Below, piece after piece: positions 1 to 5,803 of a DNA stretch of 5,808 nucleotides. Position numbers and translations under genes: made by a program. The stretch is from an uncultured Collinsella sp. (GTDB lineage: Bacteria > Actinomycetota > Coriobacteriia > Coriobacteriales > Coriobacteriaceae): positions 1-5,808 of the forward strand of contig CAADVE010000083.1 in the NCBI GenBank assembly GCA_900752425.1, read 5' to 3'. The notes beneath the pieces were generated by a model, which did not search any database, was not told the origin of the DNA, and worked only from the letters and a program-made list of their open reading frames with translations. How positions within the stretch are numbered: position 1 is the stretch's first letter; each line of letters opens with the position of its first letter.

Positions 1-177
1 CTCAAGGTGATCTTTGAGAAGTTTTATCGCCTGGATGCAGCGCGTGCGACCAATCGCGGCGGTGCTGGGCTGGGCCTCGCCATCGCCAAGGAGATTGTAT
101 GCGCGCATGGCGGTACCATCGCGTGCGAATCGACGCCCGAGCATACCGTCTTTACCATCGAGCTGCCTGCCGCGTAG
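1..177 (+). CDS. Sensor histidine kinase, C-terminal fragment (cut by window edge)
   Basis: This is the last 58 codons of a histidine kinase, open at the left edge and ending at TAG 175-177. It carries the end of the HATPase_c ATP-binding domain. The F-box is FEKFYRLD at fragment residues 5-12, and the G2 box GGAGLGLAI at 20-28 is followed by KEIVCAHGGTI and a final beta strand ending in LPAA. The family uses this domain to bind ATP and phosphorylate its own histidine, then passes the phosphate to a response regulator. The GGAGLGLAIAKEI form is one often seen in VanS-like kinases, and it differs from the GGTGLGLAIVKH form of the second kinase in this window, so the two are not recent duplicates. 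Sensor, membrane and histidine parts lie outside, so its signal and partner cannot be told. It ends 103 bases before pstB on the same strand. Confidence 0.9.
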   Translation, partial: LKVIFEKFYRLDAARATNRGGAGLGLAIAKEIVCAHGGTIACESTPEHTVFTIELPAA

Positions 178-188
178 CGTAGGCGCCC

Positions 189-205
189 TTACAAACACCT
201 GACAA
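189..205 (+). promoter_or_regulatory. Candidate Pho-box-like direct repeat upstream of pstB
   Basis: TTACAA (189-194) and TGACAA (200-205) form an imperfect direct repeat with a start-to-start distance of 11 bases (5-base spacer). PhoB/PhoP-family regulators are known to bind direct repeats of about 6-7 bases at 11-base spacing, for example TTAACA-like repeats in Bacillus. The site lies 76 bases before the pstB start. Only two units are visible and no convincing -35/-10 pair goes with them, so this is a suggestion only. Confidence 0.25.
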
Positions 206-267
206 TGCGCTCACGTGCATATGAGCCGCGATTTCTACTATCGATACTGCTGAATTGATATCGATGT

Positions 268-272
268 GGAGG
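268..272 (+). promoter_or_regulatory. Ribosome binding site of pstB (decides the start)
   Basis: A consensus GGAGG ends 8 bases before ATG 281. An in-frame GTG at 266 would extend the protein by five residues, but this GGAGG would then lie inside the coding sequence. The ATG at 281 is therefore preferred. Confidence 0.75.
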
Positions 273-280
273 TATGCGGT

Positions 281-1156
<876 letters not shown>

Positions 1157-1166
1157 TACCATCTAG

Positions 1167-1180
1167 TAAAGGTACCTTTA
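1167..1180. promoter_or_regulatory. Perfect 14-bp palindrome before the response regulator, possible operator
   Basis: TAAAGGTACCTTTA reads identically on both strands. It sits 10 bases after the pstB stop and 40 bases before the response-regulator start. No T-run follows, so it is a poor terminator; a dimeric regulator binding site is more likely. A possible -10 element, TAAGAT (1185-1190), begins 5 bases after it, but no good -35 is seen at 16-18 bases. If that -10 is real, the palindrome fills the promoter spacer, a position typical of repression. The function is inferred. Confidence 0.4.
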
Positions 1181-1207
1181 GGGTTAAGATGCGGTCATGC
1201 CGGCCGC

Positions 1208-1214
1208 AAAGGGG
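1208..1214 (+). promoter_or_regulatory. Ribosome binding site of the response regulator (decides the start)
   Basis: AAAGGGG ends 6 bases before ATG 1221. An in-frame ATG at 1197 would add eight residues (MPAAKGFN), but it lacks a good upstream ribosome binding site. OmpR-family receivers normally start directly with a beta strand such as MIYYVEDD, which supports 1221. Confidence 0.7.
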
Positions 1215-1220
1215 TTCAAC

Positions 1221-1949
1221 ATGATCTATTACGTCGAGGACGATGACAACATCAGGGATTTGACGGTCTATGCGCTGCGCAAGCAGGGGATCGAGGCCGA
1301 AGGCTTTTCGTGCGACGGTGAGTTTAAGGCTGCCGTGGCGCGACGGGTGCCCGATGCTGTGCTGCTCGATATCATGCTGCCCGATACCGATGGTTTGGCG
1401 ATTATGCGCCGCCTCCGCGCCGACCGCCTGACGGCGACGGTGCCCATCATGATGCTTACCGCCAAGGACACCGAGCTCGACAAGGTGATGGCGCTCGATG
1501 GCGGTGCCGACGATTACCTGACTAAACCCTTCTCGCTCATGGAGCTTGCGAGCCGCTGCCGCGCACTGCTGCGTCGCGGCGGAATGGTCAAGCAGGCGAG
1601 CGATGTGCTCAGCGTGGGCGACATCGTGCTTTCGCCCAGCCATCGCGAGGTGACCGTTGCCGGCGAGCCGCTTAAGCTCACCCTGCGCGAGTTCGACCTG
1701 CTCGAGTACCTCATGCGCAAGCCCGGCGTGGTCTTTACCCGCGAGTCGTTGCTGCAGAGCGTGTGGGGCTGGGACTTCGACGGCGGTTCGCGCACCGTTG
1801 ACGTGCACGTGCAGACGCTTCGCCAAAAACTGGGCGAGCATGCCAGCGCCATCGAGACCGTGCGCGGCGTGGGCTACCGCTTGGCCGAGCCTTCTGCCGG
1901 TGATGGTGCCGAAGGTGACGTCACCGCGGCCACCGCATCGGAGGAGTAA
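1221..1949 (+). CDS. OmpR/PhoB-family response regulator transcription factor
   Basis: This cytoplasmic DNA-binding regulator has 242 residues and is switched by phosphorylation. The receiver domain (about 1-118) has the acidic pocket EDDD (6-9), phospho-acceptor D50 in LLDIMLPDTDG, switch residue T80 in MLTAKD and conserved K102 in LTKPF. The C-terminal winged-helix domain (about 130-221) has REFDLLEYL, the recognition-helix segment SRTVDVHVQTLRQKL, and the closing VRGVGYRL (214-221). A 21-residue Ala/Glu/Asp-rich tail after the wing is slightly unusual. The gene lies between pstB and a histidine kinase, and its stop codon abuts the kinase's ribosome binding site, so the two are surely co-translated partners. 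The pstB neighbour suggests a PhoB/PhoP/RegX3-type role in phosphate starvation. That role rests on context; the domain family is certain. Confidence 0.93.
   Translation: MIYYVEDDDNIRDLTVYALRKQGIEAEGFSCDGEFKAAVARRVPDAVLLDIMLPDTDGLAIMRRLRADRLTATVPIMMLTAKDTELDKVMALDGGADDYLTKPFSLMELASRCRALLRRGGMVKQASDVLSVGDIVLSPSHREVTVAGEPLKLTLREFDLLEYLMRKPGVVFTRESLLQSVWGWDFDGGSRTVDVHVQTLRQKLGEHASAIETVRGVGYRLAEPSAGDGAEGDVTAATASEE
1940..1946 (+). promoter_or_regulatory. Ribosome binding site supporting a GTG start for the histidine kinase
   Basis: GGAGGAG ends 6 bases before GTG 1953 and directly precedes the TAA stop of the response regulator. This strong site within the end of the upstream gene supports the non-ATG start and translational coupling of the pair. 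Confidence 0.8.
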
Positions 1950-1952
1950 CCC

Positions 1953-3377
1953 GTGGTCTTCGCCCCCCAGGGAAAACATACGCTGTCGCACCGCGTTTTT
2001 GTGACGATCTTTGTCTGCGCCATGGCGGTTATCGTGGCGTTTACGGTGCTGGGTGCGTTCTTTGTGCAAAACACCTTGGCGGATGCCACGAGTGCCAATC
2101 TGGCGCAGGAAACCGAGCTCATTGCTGCCGCCCTCGACGAGCAGCAGGAGCCCATCCCGTTCTTGCGTAGCCTCGATCGCGAGGACTTGCGCATCACGCT
2201 GATTAACAAGGATGGATCGGTTGCCTACGACAACGAGGCGTCACCTTCCACACTGCCCAACCACGGCGATCGCCCCGAGGTCATCGAGGCCTTTGAGAAT
2301 GGTTCGGGTTCCGCGGAGCGCGCAAGCTCTACGCTCGACGAGATTATGCTGTATCGCGCCGTCGCCCTTGATAACGGCCAGGTTGTCCGCTTGGCGCAGG
2401 CCCAGCCTGGCGTTGCGGCGATTTTGCTGTCGATGGTGGCGCCGATGCTGCTTATCGCAGCAGCGGGTGCGGTGCTCTCGTTTTTTATGGCGCGCCGCGA
2501 GTCCCGTGCCATCATCGCGCCGTTGCAAGAGGTGGATTTGGACCACCCACGCCGTAGCTATGAGCACGCCTATGCCGAGATGGTCCCCATGCTTGAGCGT
2601 ATCGAGTCGCAGCGCCAGGAACTCAAGCGCCAAATGGCGGTGCTAGCGGACAACGACCGTATGCGCCGCGAGTTCACGGCGAATATCACCCATGAGCTCA
2701 AGACGCCGCTTACGGCGATTTCGGGCTATGCCGAGCTCATCGCAAACGGCATGGTCGAGGGCGAGGACGACCTGCGCAACTTTGGCGGTCGCATCTATCG
2801 TGAGGCAGGCCGCTTGGCGGCGCTTGTCAACGACATCCTTACGCTGTCTAACTTGGACGAGGCCGAGCGTGCAACTGAGGGCGAGGCGGTGCCCATTGGG
2901 TCCACGGAGCCTATTGAGCTCTCGCGTGCCATCTACGCGGTTGAGCAGCGTCTTGAACAGGTCGCCCGTCAGGCGAATGTGACGATAAGTCATGAGACCA
3001 AGCCTGTGGTCATCGAGGGCGTGTCGCGCTTGATTGACGAGCTCATCTATAATCTGGCAAGCAACGCCATCCGCTACAATCGACCCGGCGGTACGGTTAC
3101 GCTGCAGTGCGGCACCAACGACGAAGGCCATCCGTTCCTTGCGGTCGCCGACACGGGAATCGGTATCGCGCCTGAAGAACAGGGCAAGGTATTTGAGCGG
3201 TTCTATCGCGTGGACAAGAGTAGGTCCAAGGCGCGCGGCGGAACCGGTCTGGGGCTTGCCATTGTCAAGCATGCGGCCCTGTATCATCACGCCACGCTCG
3301 ATCTGTCGAGCGAGTTGGGCGTGGGAACCACCATTACGGTGACGTTTCCCATACAGCAGGACGAGCCATTCGCATAG
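1953..3377 (+). CDS. Membrane sensor histidine kinase (PhoR/WalK-like)
   Basis: This 474-residue sensor kinase is expected to phosphorylate the regulator encoded 3 bases upstream. It has a short cytoplasmic N-terminus, TM1 (about 15-38), an extracytoplasmic sensor of about 115 residues (39-153) and TM2 (about 154-178). The sensor contains RITLINKDGSVAYDNEA and NHGDRPEV, a pattern seen in PhoR-type Cache-like sensor domains. No clear HAMP or PAS domain follows; a linker of about 50 residues leads to the dimerisation helix. The H-box TANITHELKTPLTAI holds phospho-acceptor H247. The ATPase domain shows the N-box NLASNAIRY (N371), G1 box ADTGIGIAPEE (D400), F-box FERFYRVDKSRSK and G2 box GGTGLGLAIVKH (429-440). 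Starting at GTG is supported by a strong ribosome binding site. A hairpin terminator follows 25 bases after the stop. The sensed signal is not visible; the link to phosphate comes from neighbouring pstB. Confidence 0.93.
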   Translation: MVFAPQGKHTLSHRVFVTIFVCAMAVIVAFTVLGAFFVQNTLADATSANLAQETELIAAALDEQQEPIPFLRSLDREDLRITLINKDGSVAYDNEASPSTLPNHGDRPEVIEAFENGSGSAERASSTLDEIMLYRAVALDNGQVVRLAQAQPGVAAILLSMVAPMLLIAAAGAVLSFFMARRESRAIIAPLQEVDLDHPRRSYEHAYAEMVPMLERIESQRQELKRQMAVLADNDRMRREFTANITHELKTPLTAISGYAELIANGMVEGEDDLRNFGGRIYREAGRLAALVNDILTLSNLDEAERATEGEAVPIGSTEPIELSRAIYAVEQRLEQVARQANVTISHETKPVVIEGVSRLIDELIYNLASNAIRYNRPGGTVTLQCGTNDEGHPFLAVADTGIGIAPEEQGKVFERFYRVDKSRSKARGGTGLGLAIVKHAALYHHATLDLSSELGVGTTITVTFPIQQDEPFA

Positions 3378-3402
3378 CGATACAACATAGATATTGATGT
3401 AG

Positions 3403-3436
3403 ACGCCGCATTTGACTTTCGGGTGCGGCGTTGTTG
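3403..3436 (+). terminator. Rho-independent terminator after the histidine kinase
   Basis: ACGCCGCA (3403-3410) pairs perfectly with TGCGGCGT (3424-3431), giving an 8-bp GC-rich stem with a 13-base loop. The following tract TTGTTGTG is T-rich but broken by G. A second T-rich stretch, ATTTT, comes at 3441-3445. It lies 25 bases after the kinase stop and separates the phosphate block from the polysaccharide-control operon. Confidence 0.65.
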
Positions 3437-3466
3437 TGCAATTTTACGATTGCTTCCGACATTTTT

Positions 3467-3480
3467 ACAGGAGAGCCTGT
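3467..3480. repeat. Small inverted repeat in the leader of the polysaccharide-control operon
   Basis: ACAGG (3467-3471) and CCTGT (3476-3480) are perfect inverted arms around a 4-base centre. TTTTT precedes the repeat and TTTCTT follows it. It sits upstream of the better promoter candidate (3497-3525), where an activator or repressor might bind. Alternatively it is a weak second terminator. A shorter GACA/TGTC repeat lies at 3529-3540. Confidence 0.3.
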
Positions 3481-3496
3481 TTCTTATGTATAGAGT

Positions 3497-3525
3497 TTGG
3501 TCTCGGTAAAAAGATGCGATAACAT
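3497..3525 (+). promoter_or_regulatory. Candidate promoter of the CapA-CapB-CapC-like operon
   Basis: TTGGTC (3497-3502) and TAACAT (3520-3525) are separated by exactly 17 bases and match the sigma-70-type -35 and -10 consensus at 3 and 4 of 6 positions. Transcription would begin near 3532, leaving about 40 bases of leader before ATG 3573. A competing pair, TTTACA (3464-3469) and TATAGA (3489-3494), has better hexamers but a 19-base spacer. Some promoter is needed here because a terminator precedes the operon. Confidence 0.4.
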
Positions 3526-3572
3526 ACGGACAGTTTTGTCAATCCGAACTGGGGAAATGAAAGGCAAGCTGC

Positions 3573-4229
3573 ATGACCCTTCTCGAACTGTTCCAGCTGC
3601 TGAAGAAGCACCTCAAGCTGGTCATCACCCTTCCGGTGGTCTGCGCGATCGCCATGGGCATCGTGTCCTTCGCCGCGATGGACAACACCTATACCGCGAC
3701 GACGAGCATGTACATTCTCGCCAAGACCGACGATAGCGGCCAGATGAGCTACAACGATCTCTCGGCGAGCCAGATGCTTTCCAACGATATCGCCACGCTG
3801 CTGGATAGCGATAGCGTTAAGAGCGGCGCCGCCAAGGAACTGGGCCTCACCGATCTGGATGACTACAAGGTGTCTGTTTCCTCCGAGACCACCACGCGTG
3901 TCATTACGCTTTCGGTTACCGGCACCGATGCCAAGGAGACGGCTGAGGTCGCAAAGGCCATAGCCAGCTCGGTGAGTACGGTCGCTCAGAACGTCGGCGC
4001 TGCCCAGAGCATCAACGTTATCGACGAGGCTAAGACCCCCGAAGCCCCCAGCGGCCCCAAGCGCACGCTGTATATTGCCGTCGCGTTCCTCGCCGGTATC
4101 TTTATCGCAGTCGCCTATGTCGTTTTGGCAGACATGCTCAATACCCGCATCCGCGGTGCCGAAGAGGCGGAAGAGCTCCTGGGCATTCCCGTTGTTGGCC
4201 GAATTCCGGCTATGAAAGGTGGTAAATAG
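3573..4229 (+). CDS. Wzz/YveK/CapA-type polysaccharide co-polymerase, tyrosine-kinase activator
   Basis: This 218-residue membrane protein is of the chain-length-determinant (Wzz) family in its short Gram-positive CapA/CpsC/YveK form. TM1 covers about 16-36 and TM2 about 167-186, with an extracytoplasmic region of about 130 residues between them. The proline-rich motif TPEAPSGPKR (155-164) just before TM2 is a family hallmark. The 32-residue cytoplasmic tail after TM2 ends in ELLGIPVVGRIPAMKGGK. In the family this tail contacts and activates the cytoplasmic tyrosine kinase, here encoded 2 bases downstream. GAAAGG (3559-3564) ends 8 bases before the ATG. Together with the next two genes it should control the amount and length of exported capsule or exopolysaccharide. 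The polymer itself cannot be predicted because no biosynthesis gene is in the window. Confidence 0.9.
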   Translation: MTLLELFQLLKKHLKLVITLPVVCAIAMGIVSFAAMDNTYTATTSMYILAKTDDSGQMSYNDLSASQMLSNDIATLLDSDSVKSGAAKELGLTDLDDYKVSVSSETTTRVITLSVTGTDAKETAEVAKAIASSVSTVAQNVGAAQSINVIDEAKTPEAPSGPKRTLYIAVAFLAGIFIAVAYVVLADMLNTRIRGAEEAEELLGIPVVGRIPAMKGGK

Positions 4230-4231
4230 GC

Positions 4232-4969
4232 ATGGCTAAGGCAAAGAACACCGATAAGCTCGTTGTACAGAATGCCGCCAAGACCCTTCTGGCCAACATC
4301 CGCTTTGCGAGCGTGGACGACCCCATTCGCACCATTACCGTCACGTCCTCGATTCCCAACGAGGGCAAGTCTACGGTTTCCATCAACCTTGCCCAGGCTA
4401 TCGCCACGAGCGGCAAGTCCGTGCTCCTGGTCGAGGCCGATATGCGCCGCAGGTCCCTTTCCGATATGCTCGGCGTTCGTTCGCGCGGCGGACTCTATGC
4501 GGTCCTTTCCGAGCAGATCTCCATTGACCAGGCAATTGTCGAGACGGGTCAGAAGAACTTCTACTTCCTCGATGCCGAGCCGCATATTCCCAATCCTGCC
4601 GACATCATCGTCTCTCACCGCTTTGCCAAGTTGGTAAAGGCACTGTCCGCCAAGTTCCAGTACGTCATCTTTGATGCTCCCCCGGTCGGCACCTTCATCG
4701 ATGCTGCCGAGATTGCCAGCCTGACCGACGGTACGCTGTTCGTGGTGCGCGAGGACTTCACCAAGCGCGAGGAGGCACTCAACGCTATCGGCCAGCTTAA
4801 GAAGTCCGAAAAGGTCAAGCTCATCGGTACCGTTATGAACTACTGCGAGACCGAGACCAGCGAGTACTACTACTCCTACTACACCAAGGACGGTAAGAAG
4901 GTGAAGAAGGGCTCCGACGATCAGGGGACTTCCAAAAAGGGCATCTTCACCAACCGAGCAAACGTTTAG
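4232..4969 (+). CDS. CpsD/CapB-family bacterial tyrosine autokinase
   Basis: This is a 245-residue cytoplasmic BY-kinase with a P-loop ATPase fold unrelated to eukaryotic kinases. Walker A is SSIPNEGKST (39-48), Walker A' is VLLVEADMR (64-72) and Walker B is VIFDAPPVGTFIDA with D148. The C-terminal autophosphorylation cluster EYYYSYY carries tyrosines 212-214, 216 and 217, followed by a Lys/Gly-rich tail. Two family motifs depart from consensus. The N-terminal ExxRxxR oligomerisation motif appears as NxxKxxL (14-20), and the first aspartate of Walker A' (DxDxR) is glutamate (E68). Other catalytic elements look intact, so it is probably active. Its start lies 2 bases after the upstream stop, with AAAGGTGG (4215-4222) as ribosome binding site inside the activator gene, so the pair is coupled. 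The membrane activator (upstream) and phosphatase (downstream) complete the usual three-part switch. Confidence 0.93.
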   Translation: MAKAKNTDKLVVQNAAKTLLANIRFASVDDPIRTITVTSSIPNEGKSTVSINLAQAIATSGKSVLLVEADMRRRSLSDMLGVRSRGGLYAVLSEQISIDQAIVETGQKNFYFLDAEPHIPNPADIIVSHRFAKLVKALSAKFQYVIFDAPPVGTFIDAAEIASLTDGTLFVVREDFTKREEALNAIGQLKKSEKVKLIGTVMNYCETETSEYYYSYYTKDGKKVKKGSDDQGTSKKGIFTNRANV

Positions 4970-4986
4970 TTGATTAAGGCTGACCT

Positions 4987-5637
4987 ATGCGTGACATTCA
5001 TTGCCATATCTTGCCGGGTGTAGACGACGGCGCCGCCGATCTCGATGAGAGCTTGGCGATGCTCGAGGCTGCCAAGCGGGCCGGTGTAACCAGAATCGTT
5101 TGCACTCCTCACTGCCGTGATCCCTATTTTGATTACGACAAGATGTGGGATGCCTTTGAGCTGCTGCGTGATAACGCTGACGGTTTTCCGCTCCAGATGG
5201 GCTTCGAGGTCAACCATCGAAAGCTTGTTGAGCTTGGTATCGATGCTGCGGAGCACTTGCATTTCGATGGAACCAACGAGTTTCTGCTCGAGCTTTCGAC
5301 GCATGCCGATGCGTATGCGTTTAGAGAGTACGAGAACACGATTTACGATTTGCAGTGCCGTGGTTACCAGGTGATTATCGCTCATCCTGAGCGCTATCGT
5401 GCGGTTCAAAAGGATGTAAGCGTGGCGGAGCGCCTGGTCGATATGGGCTGCAAGCTGCAGGCTTCGGCGGACTTTATTGCCGGCGGTCGCTTTGGTCGCG
5501 AGAAAAAGCCGGCACAGCGCCTGTTCGATCAGAACCTGTACAGCTTCATCGCGAGCGATGCCCATAACGTGGGTCATTACGACTGCCTGGCGAAGGCTCG
5601 CGCGAAGTTTAGCGTGCGTGGAGCCCATTTTCGCTAA
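4987..5637 (+). CDS. PHP-family tyrosine-protein phosphatase (CpsB/CapC/YwqE type)
   Basis: This metal-dependent phosphatase has 216 residues and is expected to remove phosphate from the tyrosine cluster of the upstream kinase. The PHP-fold metal ligands are in place: DIHCHILPGVDDG (H5, H7, D13/D14), TPH (H42), E74 in GFEVN, the ELSTH segment (102-106), AHPERY (H133) and SDAHN (D191, H193). It is unrelated to the low-molecular-weight Wzb phosphatases used by many Gram-negatives. The chain is somewhat shorter than the family norm of about 240-255; only 23 residues follow SDAH. No continuation of the family appears after the TAA, so this looks like a natural short form. AAGG (4976-4979) lies 7 bases before the ATG, and the gene begins 17 bases after the kinase stop, clearly in the same operon. 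The phosphatase-last order matches staphylococcal capABC. Confidence 0.92.
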   Translation: MRDIHCHILPGVDDGAADLDESLAMLEAAKRAGVTRIVCTPHCRDPYFDYDKMWDAFELLRDNADGFPLQMGFEVNHRKLVELGIDAAEHLHFDGTNEFLLELSTHADAYAFREYENTIYDLQCRGYQVIIAHPERYRAVQKDVSVAERLVDMGCKLQASADFIAGGRFGREKKPAQRLFDQNLYSFIASDAHNVGHYDCLAKARAKFSVRGAHFR

Positions 5638-5640
5638 AAT
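5635..5640 (+). promoter_or_regulatory. Possible -10 element at the end of the phosphatase gene
   Basis: TAAAAT overlaps the stop codon and matches the -10 consensus at 5 of 6 positions. It lies 37 bases before the ATG of the small reading frame at 5677. No good -35 hexamer is found 16-18 bases upstream, so the element alone is weak evidence for a separate promoter. Confidence 0.25.
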
Positions 5641-5676
5641 CTGTCCCTAACGTTCGCATTGAATGAAGGGGCAGCC

Positions 5677-5754
5677 ATGGATATCCAACTTAAGACGGGA
5701 TGCTTTGATGACGCGGCGCTGGTGCGCCGCGTCGTTTTTATTTCAAGACTTTAG
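5677..5754 (+). pseudogene. Interrupted gene start, possibly a GNAT-family acetyltransferase
   Basis: This 25-codon frame has a good ribosome binding site, AAGGGG (5666-5671), 5 bases before ATG 5677, which suggests a real gene start. The residues CFDDAALVRRVVF resemble the beginning of GNAT acetyltransferases of the pattern 'DAxxVRxxVFVEEQG', in which the frame would continue for roughly 140 more residues. Here it changes after about position 5740 and stops at TAG 5752-5754, with no sign of the EEQG motif or the rest of the fold in any frame. The break coincides with the start of the hairpin-rich block read as a transposon end. The parent family is inferred from a short match and may be wrong. 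The alternative is a genuine 25-residue peptide or leader. Confidence 0.4.
5710..5739 (+). terminator. Strong hairpin with T-run downstream of the operon
   Basis: GACGCGGCGC (5710-5719) pairs perfectly with GCGCCGCGTC (5724-5733) around a TGGT loop, giving a 10-bp GC-rich stem. TTTTT follows at 5735-5739, then ATTTC. This is a textbook Rho-independent terminator shape and would end transcription of the three-gene operon 73 bases after its last stop. Oddly, it lies inside the small reading frame at 5677-5754, so the same bases encode DAALVRRV. Confidence 0.75.
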
Positions 5755-5757
5755 TCT

Positions 5758-5778
5758 GCTGGCCGCGCAGCGGCCAGC
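5758..5778. repeat. 9-bp-stem inverted repeat with 3-base loop
   Basis: GCTGGCCGC and GCGGCCAGC are exact reverse complements around GCA. The following bases CTTTAAAC include only a three-T run, so termination here would be weak. It forms the central hairpin of the right-edge block. Confidence 0.85.
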
Positions 5779-5784
5779 TTTAAA

Positions 5785-5803
5785 CCACCCGCTACGCGGG
5801 TGG
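5785..5803. repeat. 8-bp-stem inverted repeat with 3-base loop
   Basis: CCACCCGC and GCGGGTGG are exact reverse complements around TAC. No T-run is seen in the five remaining bases. The stem-loop size and the TTTAAA spacer (5779-5784, shared C aside) that separates it from the preceding hairpin fit a subterminal transposase-recognition hairpin. Confidence 0.85.

Noticed and set aside
266..280. GTG start for PstB five codons upstream
   Set aside because: The GGAGG at 268-272 would then be inside the coding sequence; it is ideally placed for ATG 281 instead.
1197..1220. ATG start for the response regulator eight codons upstream
   Set aside because: The extension does not resemble a receiver N-terminus, and the strong AAAGGGG at 1208-1214 points to ATG 1221.
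3497..3736. Overlapping + strand frame beginning in the leader of the polysaccharide-control operon
   Set aside because: It runs out of frame into the Wzz-like gene, lacks a good ribosome binding site for its first GTG, and its downstream part is Arg/His-rich shadow sequence.
4966..5628. Open frame of 220 codons on the - strand opposite the phosphatase gene
   Set aside because: It mirrors a gene with complete PHP motifs and has no recognisable motif of its own.
5563..5660. Frameshift restoring a longer phosphatase C-terminus
   Set aside because: Reading the other two + frames past the TAA at 5635-5637 gave no segment resembling the family's C-terminal helices before an early stop.
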